Assembly (NCBI GenBank): GCA_017396055.1
Contig: JAFQND010000099.1
Location: forward strand, 1-5,513
DNA length: 5,513 nucleotides
From: Oscillospiraceae bacterium
GTDB taxonomy: Bacteria; Bacillota; Clostridia; Oscillospirales; Ruminococcaceae
Direction of reading: 5' to 3'
In this document: positions 1 to 5,366 of the stretch, piece after piece
Layout of the letters: each line of letters opens with the position of its first letter
How positions within the stretch are numbered: position 1 is the first letter of the stretch
The notes under the pieces: generated by a model
Seen by the model: the letters and a program-made list of their open reading frames with translations, nothing else
Databases searched by the model: none
Told to the model about the DNA's origin: nothing
Position numbers and translations under genes: made by a program

Positions 1-82
1 GATCAAAGTTCCTCTGTTCATCGACGAGGGCGAGATCGTCAAGGTCGACACCAGAACCGGCGAGTATCTGTCCCGCGCATAA
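1..82 (+). CDS. efp: Elongation factor P, C-terminal fragment (5' end outside window)
   Basis: Only the last 26 codons are present, read in the frame that starts at base 2 and ends at the TAA at 80-82. The peptide includes VPLFIDEGEIVKVDTRTGEY and ends LSRA. This matches the highly conserved C-terminal OB-fold of elongation factor P, where the pattern V-P-x-F-(I/V)-x-x-G-(E/D)-x-(I/V)-K-V-D-T-R-(T/S)-G-x-Y is diagnostic. EF-P binds the ribosome between the P and E sites and relieves stalling at polyproline stretches. The modified-residue domain I is outside the window, so the type of modification cannot be judged. The next gene starts 51 bases downstream on the same strand with no convincing terminator between, so cotranscription is possible (inference). 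Confidence 0.93.
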   Translation, partial: IKVPLFIDEGEIVKVDTRTGEYLSRA

Positions 83-104
83 TTTTCGGGAAATCATCTT
101 TATT

Positions 105-122
105 GAACGGTTTCGGCCGTTC
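105..122 (+). other. Small hairpin abutting a Shine-Dalgarno sequence
   Basis: GAACGG (105-110) and CCGTTC (117-122) form a perfect 6-bp stem with a 6-base loop. The stem ends exactly where the GGGAGG ribosome binding site (123-128) of the next gene begins. There is no T-tract, so it is not a normal intrinsic terminator. It could be a processing or stability element between efp and the zinc-ribbon gene, or chance. No function is demonstrated. Confidence 0.3.
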
Positions 123-133
123 GGGAGGAAATT

Positions 134-556
134 ATGGAACTGAATGCTAAAGTTGCTTACCTGAAGGGCCTGGCTGACATGGCCTGCATCGATCCCGCTT
201 CCAAAGAGGGCAAGCTGACCGCTGCTCTGCTGGACGTGCTGGATGAGATGGCAAACACCATCACCGATCTGGTTAAAGCCAACACCGAGATGTGCGAGCT
301 GCTGGACACCATCGACCAGGATCTGGGCGATGTAGAGTCTATTCTTTTCGACGAAGAGGATGACGAAGACGACGACTTCGACTTCGACGATGATGACGAT
401 GACGAAGAGATCGACGGCGAGATCTACGAAGCCGAATGCCCCACCTGCGGCGCTACCGTCTATATCGACGAGGAGATGCTGGACGAGGGCGAGACTGTCT
501 GCCCCACCTGCGGCGAGAACCTTGAGTTCGACCTGGAACTGGGCGACGAGGAATAA
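134..556 (+). CDS. CD1247 N-terminal-domain protein with acidic linker and C-terminal zinc ribbon
   Basis: A 140-residue protein. The ATG at 134 follows GGGAGG (123-128) by 5 bases. Residues 1-68 form a helical domain beginning MELNAKVAYLKGLAD, with EGKL and a D-V-L-D-x-M segment, which I recognise as the CD1247-type N-terminal domain of clostridial proteins of unknown function. Residues 72-98 are an almost purely Asp/Glu low-complexity linker. Residues 102-126 hold two CPTCG knuckles (Cys102, Cys105, Cys123, Cys126), a typical four-cysteine zinc ribbon. There is no signal peptide or membrane segment, so it should be cytoplasmic. Position directly after efp suggests a link to translation, or just a conserved neighbourhood (inference). 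The biochemical role is unknown. The zinc ribbon may bind nucleic acid or protein, while the acidic stretch argues against simple non-specific DNA binding. Confidence 0.88.
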   Translation: MELNAKVAYLKGLADMACIDPASKEGKLTAALLDVLDEMANTITDLVKANTEMCELLDTIDQDLGDVESILFDEEDDEDDDFDFDDDDDDEEIDGEIYEAECPTCGATVYIDEEMLDEGETVCPTCGENLEFDLELGDEE

Positions 557-577
557 TTTTTCTCAAAATTTCATATC

Positions 578-724
578 ATGTTGTTTCGGGGCGGAGTGAA
601 AATCTCCACCGGCGGTATAGTCCGCAAACACATTTATTGTGCCGACCCGGTGTGATTCCGGGACCGACGGTAAGAGGACAATGTCCGAGGACAGGTCCTT
701 TAAGTCCGGATGAGAGAAACACAT
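578..724 (+). promoter_or_regulatory. FMN riboswitch (RFN element) aptamer
   Basis: The conserved RFN blocks appear in order: TTTCGGGGCGGAGTGAAAAT (584-603), CCACCGGCGGTATAGTCCGC (606-625), a variable arm, CCGGTGTGATTCCGGGACCG (647-666), ACGGTAAGAGG, and AGTCCGGATGAGAGAA (703-718). The closing helix P1 can be drawn from 578-587 with 716-724, with one bulged T at 582. RFN elements bind flavin mononucleotide and repress riboflavin synthesis or uptake genes. Here the target is ribU, with a terminator in between (766-795), which points to control by transcription attenuation. The aptamer begins only about 21 bases after the stop of the previous gene. I found no convincing promoter in that gap, so the promoter may lie inside the upstream coding region, or transcription may read through. 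Confidence 0.95.
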
Positions 725-765
725 CACAAAAACGGTCAGGTCTATCCCTTTCCGTCTGATGCGTG

Positions 766-795
766 ACGCCCTGCTGAAAAAGCAGGGCGTTTTTG
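766..795 (+). terminator. Riboswitch-controlled intrinsic terminator before ribU
   Basis: ACGCCCTGCT (766-775) pairs perfectly with AGCAGGGCGT (781-790) around a GAAAA loop, followed by TTTTT. It lies 42 bases after the aptamer and 41 bases before the ribU start, the usual place for an FMN-controlled attenuator. One possible antiterminator pairs 733-740 with 770-776 (a bulge at 736), which would break the 5' arm. That pairing is my reading by eye and unproven. Confidence 0.92.
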
Positions 796-835
796 TTACC
801 CCGAAAGCGGAGCATCCGCGGAAATGGAGGACATC

Positions 836-1432
836 ATGCCAAACAAAAAACCTGTCAATGTAAGAAAAATGGTGGTCACCGCACTGCTGGCCGCCCTGTC
901 CATCGTGCTGATGCAGCTGGGAATCAAAGTTCCCTTCATGCCCAGTTTCATTACCCTTGACTTCTCCGAGCTGCCTGCCCTGATCGCGTCCTTCAGCATG
1001 GGACCGCTGGCCGGTGCAGCGGTCTGTCTGGTAAAAAATCTGGTCAACCTGATGTTCAGCACCACCGGCGGTGTCGGCGAGCTTTCCAACTTTATGCTGG
1101 GCATTCTGTTCGTGGTTCCGTCCGGTATCCTTTACCGGCTCATCAGGGGCAGAAAAGGCGCGCTGATCGGTTCGCTGATCGGTGCGGTCTGCATGGCTGT
1201 CTTCAGCGTCTTCTCAAATTATTACCTGGTCTATCCGGTCTACACCGCCTTTATGCCCATGGAGGCGATCATCGGCGCCTATCAGGCCATCAATCCCCGG
1301 GTCGAGAATCTCTGGGACTGCCTGATCTGGTTCAATATGCCTTTCACCTTCTTCAAAGGCATGTGCAGCGTGGCCGTCACCTTCCTGATCTACAAGCGTA
1401 TCTCTCCCATCATCAAGGGAAAAAGTGTCTGA
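836..1432 (+). CDS. ribU: ECF transporter S component RibU (riboflavin uptake)
   Basis: A 198-residue very hydrophobic membrane protein with about six predicted transmembrane segments, close to the usual RibU length. The start is the ATG at 836, because TGGAGG (825-830) sits 5 bases before it. An earlier in-frame ATG at 824 overlaps that site and is less likely. Residues 38-69 read FITLDFSELPALIASFSMGP followed by LAGAAVCLVKNL, the hallmark RibU/ECF-S pattern (D-F-S-x-L-P-x-L-I, F-x-x-G-P, K-N-L). RibU is the substrate-binding subunit that captures riboflavin at the membrane and works with the shared energising module (EcfT and two EcfA ATPases), which is not encoded in this window. The FMN riboswitch directly upstream supports a flavin substrate, so uptake should be shut off when FMN is abundant. 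It is a single-gene unit ending at the terminator at 1439-1468. Confidence 0.95.
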   Translation: MPNKKPVNVRKMVVTALLAALSIVLMQLGIKVPFMPSFITLDFSELPALIASFSMGPLAGAAVCLVKNLVNLMFSTTGGVGELSNFMLGILFVVPSGILYRLIRGRKGALIGSLIGAVCMAVFSVFSNYYLVYPVYTAFMPMEAIIGAYQAINPRVENLWDCLIWFNMPFTFFKGMCSVAVTFLIYKRISPIIKGKSV

Positions 1433-1438
1433 CAGAAG

Positions 1439-1468
1439 ATCCCGCTCAAAACAGAGCGGGATTTTTTT
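1439..1468 (+). terminator. Intrinsic terminator after ribU
   Basis: ATCCCGCTC (1439-1447) pairs with GAGCGGGAT (1454-1462) around the loop AAAACA, followed by a run of seven T (1462-1468). It starts 6 bases after the ribU stop codon and separates ribU from the stable-RNA operon. Confidence 0.93.
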
Positions 1469-1479
1469 GTAAAAAGGTG

Positions 1480-1508
1480 TTGACTTTTGGTTTGGAATGT
1501 GGTAATAT
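1480..1508 (+). promoter_or_regulatory. Sigma-A-type promoter of the tRNA-5S operon
   Basis: TTGACT (1480-1485) and TAATAT (1503-1508) are separated by exactly 17 bases. The predicted start, near 1514-1516, is about 10 bases before the 5' end of tRNA-Lys. It lies just after the ribU terminator, so the stable RNAs form an independent transcription unit. Confidence 0.85.
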
Positions 1509-1524
1509 ATCTTTCGTTGGAAAT

Positions 1525-1600
1525 GCACCATTAGCTCAGTTGGTAGAGCAACTGACTCTTAATCAGTGGGTCCAGGGTTCGAGTCCCTGATGGTGTACCA
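1525..1600 (+). tRNA. tRNA-Lys (anticodon CTT)
   Basis: A complete 76-base cloverleaf with encoded CCA. The acceptor stem is GCACCAT (1525-1531) with ATGGTGT (1590-1596), including a G1-U72 wobble. The D arm is GCTCAGTTGGTAGAGC. The anticodon stem is ACTGA/TCAGT with loop CTCTTAA and anticodon CTT at 1558-1560. The T arm is CAGGG-TTCGAGT-CCCTG. Discriminator A is at 1597 and CCA at 1598-1600. It reads the lysine codon AAG. Confidence 0.97.
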
Positions 1601-1603
1601 AAC

Positions 1604-1678
1604 GGCCTGTTGGTCAAGCGGTTAAGACGCCGCCCTCTCACGGCGGAATCAGGGGTTCGATTCCCCTACGGGTCACCA
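1604..1678 (+). tRNA. tRNA-Glu (anticodon CTC)
   Basis: A complete 75-base cloverleaf with encoded CCA (1676-1678), 3 bases after tRNA-Lys. The acceptor stem is GGCCTGT (1604-1610) with ACGGGTC (1668-1674), containing two G-U pairs (G2-U71 and U5-G68). The anticodon stem is CCGCC/GGCGG with loop CTCTCAC and anticodon CTC at 1637-1639. The T arm is AGGGG-TTCGATT-CCCCT. It reads GAG. Like its neighbour it has a C34 anticodon specific for a G-ending codon, so it is probably a second isoacceptor alongside a TTC tRNA elsewhere in the genome (inference). Confidence 0.96.
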
Positions 1679-1797
1679 TGTTGGTGTTTATGGCGATGAG
1701 GTCACACCTGTTCCCATACCGAACACAGAAGTTAAGCTCATCCGCGTCGAAAATACTTGGCTGGCAACGGCCTGGGAAGATAGAACAATGCCGACAC
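1679..1797 (+). rRNA. rrf: 5S ribosomal RNA
   Basis: Recognised by the conserved core GGTCACACCTGTTCCCATAC followed by CGAACACAGAAGTTAAGCTC, plus TGGGAAGATAGAACA near the 3' end. Helix I pairs about 1679-1686 with 1789-1796 (several G-U pairs), and helix II pairs GATGAG (1695-1700) with CTCATC (1737-1742). The length of about 117-118 bases is normal. The exact mature ends are approximate. No 23S sequence precedes it: it directly follows the CCA of tRNA-Glu, so the mature 5' end may be made by the same cleavage that frees the tRNA 3' end. 5S is part of the large ribosomal subunit. Confidence 0.96.
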
Positions 1798-1837
1798 AAA
1801 AACGGTCGCAGGAATACCTGCGGCCGTTTTGCTTTTT
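1798..1837 (+). terminator. Intrinsic terminator of the tRNA-5S operon
   Basis: AACGGTCGCAGG (1801-1812) pairs with CCTGCGGCCGTT (1817-1828) through one T-G wobble around an AATA loop. The flanking A and T residues extend the stem, and TTTT-GC-TTTTT follows. It begins right at the 3' end of the 5S rRNA. Confidence 0.92.
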
Positions 1838-1871
1838 CTCCGAAAGCTTTGCATGACTACAGAACAGCGGG

Positions 1872-1900
1872 TTGATTTTCCCGGGCTTTGGTGCTATACT
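1872..1900 (+). promoter_or_regulatory. Promoter of the ceramidase-like/esterase operon, with extended -10
   Basis: TTGATT (1872-1877) and TATACT (1895-1900) are separated by 17 bases. TGC just before the -10 box (1892-1894) gives an extended -10 element. The predicted start is near 1907, about 35 bases before the ATG at 1942. The 10-mer TTTTCCCGGG (1876-1885) overlaps the end of the -35 box and enters the spacer. The same 10-mer occurs in the promoter of the XRE gene. Confidence 0.82.
1876..1885 (+). promoter_or_regulatory. Candidate operator TTTTCCCGGG in the hydrolase-operon promoter
   Basis: This 10-mer overlaps the last two bases of the -35 box and the first part of the spacer, where a bound protein would block RNA polymerase. 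An identical copy lies on the minus strand at 5383-5392 in the XRE-gene promoter, shifted by one base relative to the -35. This copy keeps only the left part of the palindrome found there (GGGCTT here, GGGAAA there). Binding by the XRE protein is an inference from position and identity. Confidence 0.45.
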
Positions 1901-1941
1901 GTAACTGCTCTGAAAACTTTTGGCTTTAAGAGGTGGACAAT

Positions 1942-3843
1942 ATGAAATCAGGATTTGCAAGACTCGACATTACCCCTCCCTTCGGCGCAAGGATCTCCGG
2001 CTATTTTGAGGAGCGCATCGCCGACAACATCATCGCCCCGCTGACGGCAAACGCTGTCGCTTTCAGTGACAGAAGAGGCAATACCGCCGCCGTGGTCAGC
2101 CTGGATATTATCGGTATCCGACAGGAAGAGATGGACGTCATCCGTCGTCTGGCCGCCGAAAAGAACAAGATCCCCTATGAGGCTGTTTTTGTCGCCTGTA
2201 CCCATACCCATACCGGCCCCGAAGTCAGCGCCGGCCGCCTGTTCAAAAATGATCCCGCCTATAATGAATATCTCTTTGAGCGCATTTCTGCTGCCATCGG
2301 TCTCGCCATCGCCGACCTGAAGGAAACAAAGGTCGAGATCGCCCGCGGCAAGGCTGAGGATATTGCCTTTATCCGCCGCTATCGGATGAAGGACGGCTCG
2401 GTCAAGACCAATCCCGGCACCGATCCCAATGTGGTCGGCCCCATCGGCACTCCCGACGAGACGGTACAGCTGGTCAAACTGGTCAGAGAAGGCGCGGCAG
2501 ATATCGCCATCGTCAATTTCCAGGTCCACCCCGATACCGTCGGCGGCACCGGACTCTGCCCCGATTATCCCGGCTATGTCCGCAGTACGCTGGAAGCGGC
2601 TCTTCAGGAGGAAAAGGACGGTCTGGGCGTCCATGTGGTCTATTTCAACGGCGCACAGGGCGACACCAACCATGTCAAGATCGGTTTCACCAAAAAGAAA
2701 GGCCCCGCCCATGCCCAGCATATGGGCAGAGTCATCGCCGGCGCAGTGCTGAGCGTTTATTCCTATACCACGCCTGTGGAAGGGGAGTGGGTCGACTACG
2801 GTCAGAAGGTCGCCGAGGTGCCCTCCAACCGCGGCACTGCCGAACAGGTCGCCGCTGCAAAAGAGCTGGTGAAATTCCACGACGAGGACTATGAAAACTT
2901 CTCGAAAGTCTATCCCGGCATGATGGGTCCCACCGTTCTCGGTGAGGCAAACACCTTCATCCGCCACGAAAACGGTCCCGATTCCTTCGGGCTTTATCTG
3001 ACCTGTGTCACCGCCGGCGGCATCGCCTTTGCCGGTCTGCCCGGTGAGCCCTTTACCGATATCGGCCGGGGCGTCAAGGAAGGCTCACCCTATGTCATGA
3101 CCATTCCCTGCTGCTGCGCAAACGGTTATCAGGGTTATTTCCCCACCCATGATGCCTATGCCGAGGGAGGCTATGAAGCAAGAAGCTCCAGCTTCAAACC
3201 GGGCGTCGCAGAGATCCTGATCGATACCGCCGTTTCTCTGACAAAAGAGATCAGCGAGCGCAATACCGTAAAGGACATCCAGCCGGTTCGTTTCTACCGT
3301 CAGCTGGACTATGCCCATATCCCTTATGTTTCTCCCTCCAGCCCCCATGGCAACATCGCCAACAACGGCTGCGGCGTCTGCTCTGCGTCGATGATTGCAG
3401 AATATCTGACCGGAAAATCCTTCCCCGTGGAGGACTGTGCAAAGGCAGCCAAAGTCTGCGGCGCAAGAGAGGGCTTTGGCACCGATATGTGTATCTTTGC
3501 TCCTGTCTTTGCCCATATGGTCGGCCTGCAGACAAGCTCCACCACTGACCCCGATGAAGTGCTCGCCTTCCTGGAAAGCGGAAAGGGCATGGCCATCGCC
3601 AATACCCTCGGCGACCGCGAGGACTGGACCGGTGTCTTCTCGGACGAACGGCACTATGTGGTCTGCGCCACGGCTGAAAACGGTGTCGTCGGGATCTGGG
3701 ATCCCATGCTCAGCCCCGGCAGATACGAAAAACCCGGCCGCAAGGGCAAAGTCCGGCTGGACGGCTATACCGCCTATGCCGATTTCTCGGTCATCGCAAA
3801 CGACTGTAAGGGCCGTATCTGGCACCTGTTCTGGAAAGACTGA
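1942..3843 (+). CDS. Neutral/alkaline ceramidase-like domain fused to a C39-like cysteine peptidase domain
   Basis: A 633-residue protein. I start it at the ATG at 1942, placed 5 bases after GAGGTGG (1930-1936). A GTG at 1933 lies inside that site.

Residues 1 to about 435 match the neutral/alkaline non-lysosomal ceramidase N-terminal family. Visible marks are DITPP (9-13), THTHTGP (87-93), VHPDTVGG (195-202), LPGEPFTDIG (366-375) and NGYQGYFPT (394-402). By family analogy His88, His90, His196, Glu369 and Tyr399 would form the metal site. The usual Ser nucleophile region reads NGAQGDTN (236-243), without Ser.

Residues 450-633 look like a C39_2 papain-fold domain: RQLDYAHIPY (453-462) with oxyanion Gln454, GCGVCSASM with Cys477, HYVVCA with His571 and IWDP with Asp587, an apparently complete catalytic set.

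There is no signal peptide or membrane segment, so it is probably cytoplasmic. It is the first gene of an operon with the SGNH esterase. It is likely an amidase or peptidase; the substrate is unknown and ceramide is not implied. Confidence 0.85.
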   Translation: MKSGFARLDITPPFGARISGYFEERIADNIIAPLTANAVAFSDRRGNTAAVVSLDIIGIRQEEMDVIRRLAAEKNKIPYEAVFVACTHTHTGPEVSAGRLFKNDPAYNEYLFERISAAIGLAIADLKETKVEIARGKAEDIAFIRRYRMKDGSVKTNPGTDPNVVGPIGTPDETVQLVKLVREGAADIAIVNFQVHPDTVGGTGLCPDYPGYVRSTLEAALQEEKDGLGVHVVYFNGAQGDTNHVKIGFTKKKGPAHAQHMGRVIAGAVLSVYSYTTPVEGEWVDYGQKVAEVPSNRGTAEQVAAAKELVKFHDEDYENFSKVYPGMMGPTVLGEANTFIRHENGPDSFGLYLTCVTAGGIAFAGLPGEPFTDIGRGVKEGSPYVMTIPCCCANGYQGYFPTHDAYAEGGYEARSSSFKPGVAEILIDTAVSLTKEISERNTVKDIQPVRFYRQLDYAHIPYVSPSSPHGNIANNGCGVCSASMIAEYLTGKSFPVEDCAKAAKVCGAREGFGTDMCIFAPVFAHMVGLQTSSTTDPDEVLAFLESGKGMAIANTLGDREDWTGVFSDERHYVVCATAENGVVGIWDPMLSPGRYEKPGRKGKVRLDGYTAYADFSVIANDCKGRIWHLFWKD

Positions 3844-3863
3844 CTTTGAAAGGAGCAAATAAA

Positions 3864-4508
3864 ATGGCAAAACGCATCCTCTTCCAGGGTGACTCCATCA
3901 CCGACTGCGGCAGAAACCGCGAAGATATCACTTCCACCGGTGTGGGTTACCCGCTGCTGGTCAAGGCAAAGATGGGCTTTGAACATCCCGGTGAATATGA
4001 GTTTATCAATATGGGTATCAGCGGCAACCGCATCGTCGACGTCTATGCCCGTATCAGACGGGATCTGATCAACCTGAAGCCGGACTATATGAGTATCCTC
4101 ATCGGCGTCAACGACGTCTGGCATGAGCTGGGCGGCAGACACGACGGTGTCGATGCCGAAAAATTCGAGCGGATCTATGATATGCTCATCACCGAAGTAA
4201 AGCAAGCTCTGCCCGACCTGAAGATCATGATCCTCGAACCCTTCGTGCTGGAAGGCTCTGCCTCTGTTCCCACCGAAACCGAACCCGGCCGCTGGGACGA
4301 TTTCCGCACCGAAGTACCTCTGCGCGCCGCAGCAGCAAAGCGCATCGCCGAAAAACACGGCCTTGTTTACATCCCGCTGCAGGATAAACTGGACGAAGCC
4401 TGTAAGCTGGCTCCTCCTTCCTATTGGCTGAGAGACGGCGTACATCCCACTCCCATGGGCCACCAGCTGATCATGAACGAATGGCTCAAGGCCTTTGAGA
4501 CACTCTGA
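3864..4508 (+). CDS. SGNH/GDSL-family hydrolase (probable cytoplasmic esterase)
   Basis: A 214-residue protein. The start is the ATG at 3864, with AAAGGAG 9 bases upstream and only 20 bases after the previous stop, so the two genes should be cotranscribed. All four SGNH blocks are present: GDS at residues 9-11 (Ser11 nucleophile), the MGISGN segment around Gly51-Asn55, GVND at 81-84 (Asn83, oxyanion hole) and DGVHP at 191-195 (Asp191 and His194). GDSITDCGR and IGVNDVWHE resemble carbohydrate-esterase-like SGNH proteins that remove acetyl or other acyl groups. The length is typical for a single-domain member. No signal peptide is seen, so it should act in the cytoplasm. It plausibly removes an ester-linked group from the same compound handled by the upstream amidase/peptidase fusion (inference). 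The exact substrate cannot be told. Confidence 0.92.
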   Translation: MAKRILFQGDSITDCGRNREDITSTGVGYPLLVKAKMGFEHPGEYEFINMGISGNRIVDVYARIRRDLINLKPDYMSILIGVNDVWHELGGRHDGVDAEKFERIYDMLITEVKQALPDLKIMILEPFVLEGSASVPTETEPGRWDDFRTEVPLRAAAAKRIAEKHGLVYIPLQDKLDEACKLAPPSYWLRDGVHPTPMGHQLIMNEWLKAFETL

Positions 4509-4537
4509 CCTTCGGCAGAGAACCCCATACTGATAAA

Positions 4538-4566
4538 AAAGGCGGGCCCTTTTCAGGCTCGCCTTT
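4538..4566. terminator. Bidirectional terminator between convergent operon and regulator
   Basis: AAAGGCGGGCC (4538-4548) pairs with GGCTCGCCTTT (4556-4566) with one G-T wobble around a 7-base loop. On the minus strand the stem is followed by six T (complement of A4535-4540), a strong stop for the XRE gene. On the plus strand the tail is the weaker TTTCGGTTT, so some readthrough from the hydrolase operon towards the regulator is possible. Confidence 0.88.
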
Positions 4567-4570
4567 CGGT

Positions 4571-5326
4571 TTATATATCGCTGAGCAGGCTCATCACCGG
4601 AAGCAGGTGCATGTACATTCCTTCGATGCGGAAAGAATCCTCTTTTTCCTGCAGATAATCTGCCAGCACGCCGTCGAAATACTCTCTGACGGTCTTTTCA
4701 CCCAGCCGGCATTTTGCCGCAATGTCAGCGGGGGAGGCAAACTTTTCCTCATCTTCGACGGTGAGAATATGCAGAACCGTCATGATCTTCAGCGCCTTCG
4801 GGTCGGAGAAAACGGCCATATGGCGGGCGGCGCTTTTCAGCTGAGCACTTTCGGGGTCGGCGAGCCGGTTGTCCGAGAAGATGACGGTGCCCTTTTTCAT
4901 ACAGGTCATGATCTCCGGCCGGTCGATACAGGAAAAGCCCCATTTGCCCTGAGCGGCCTTTTCCTCGAGGCGTTTGTCTGTTTCTTCATCGGGGGAGTGT
5001 TTTATGGCTTTGCGCAGGAAATAGCTGTGCATGATCTGCACCTGATGGAGCATGGATAAGGTCTGGGCGCGGTCTCTTTCCCGTTCGGCCTGTTCTTTTA
5101 TTTTTTCGATATTCTCTGTGCCGGGAAGGGGCTTGCGGCCCATCAGCTCGTCCAGGCTCACCCGGAACAGGTCGGCCATCTGGGGCAGAAGCCCGATATC
5201 GGGGCAGTTCTGACCCGACTCCCATTTGGAGACGGCCTGATTGGTGACGCCGAGAGCTTTTGCCAGCTCTTCCTGGGTGAGATTCCGCTGTCTGCGGAGA
5301 AGGGCGATATTTTCACAGATTTTCAA
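4571..5326 (-). CDS. XRE-family transcriptional regulator with C-terminal winged-helix-like domain
   Basis: A 251-residue protein using the TTG at 5326-5324, which lies 10 bases after AGGA (5340-5337) and gives the typical XRE beginning MKICENIALLRRQRNLTQEE. A GTG at 5335-5333 would add three residues but leaves almost no room for the ribosome binding site. Residues 1-62 are a classic HTH_3/XRE domain: LTQEELAKALGV, recognition helix TNQAVSKWESG (28-38), then PDIGLLPQMADLFRVSLDEL. Residues 73-120 are charged and helical, a likely linker or dimerisation segment. Residues about 167-245 (FSDPKALKIMTVLHIL, then SPADIAAKCRLGEKTVREYF and FRIEGMYMHLLPV) resemble an ArsR-like winged helix. No known ligand-binding domain is recognised. 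It is convergent with the hydrolase operon and its promoter shares a 10-mer with that operon, so it may repress both (inference). Confidence 0.9.
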   Translation of the reverse strand: MKICENIALLRRQRNLTQEELAKALGVTNQAVSKWESGQNCPDIGLLPQMADLFRVSLDELMGRKPLPGTENIEKIKEQAERERDRAQTLSMLHQVQIMHSYFLRKAIKHSPDEETDKRLEEKAAQGKWGFSCIDRPEIMTCMKKGTVIFSDNRLADPESAQLKSAARHMAVFSDPKALKIMTVLHILTVEDEEKFASPADIAAKCRLGEKTVREYFDGVLADYLQEKEDSFRIEGMYMHLLPVMSLLSDI

Positions 5327-5366
5327 TACTGACACATCCTTTTTGGTTTTTCACAGCTGCAAGTAT

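Noticed and set aside
83..92. TTTTCGGGAAA-like sequence between efp and the zinc-ribbon gene, similar to the XRE palindrome
   Set aside because: It lacks the CCCGGG core and is not placed on a recognisable promoter.
350..430. GA-rich repetitive stretch resembling a simple repeat
   Set aside because: It is explained by the Asp/Glu codons (GAC, GAT, GAA, GAG) of the acidic linker rather than a separate DNA repeat.
1678..1875. Small plus-strand open frame across the 5S rRNA
   Set aside because: It lies on tRNA CCA, 5S rRNA and terminator sequence; it is not a protein gene.
1948..2967. Long minus-strand open frame (339 codons) opposite the ceramidase-like gene
   Set aside because: It is antisense to a gene with clear family motifs, has no ribosome binding site, and its translation shows no recognisable domain; GC-biased third positions create such shadows.
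3085..3870. Minus-strand open frame (261 codons) opposite the C39 domain
   Set aside because: It overlaps a real coding region entirely and its peptide is rich in Gly, Ala and Asp with no domain pattern.
3774..4463. Minus-strand open frame opposite the SGNH hydrolase
   Set aside because: The plus-strand frame has all SGNH blocks and a good ribosome binding site; this is its shadow.
4607..5059. Plus-strand open frame inside the XRE gene
   Set aside because: It is antisense to a gene with a clear XRE domain and has no start signal.
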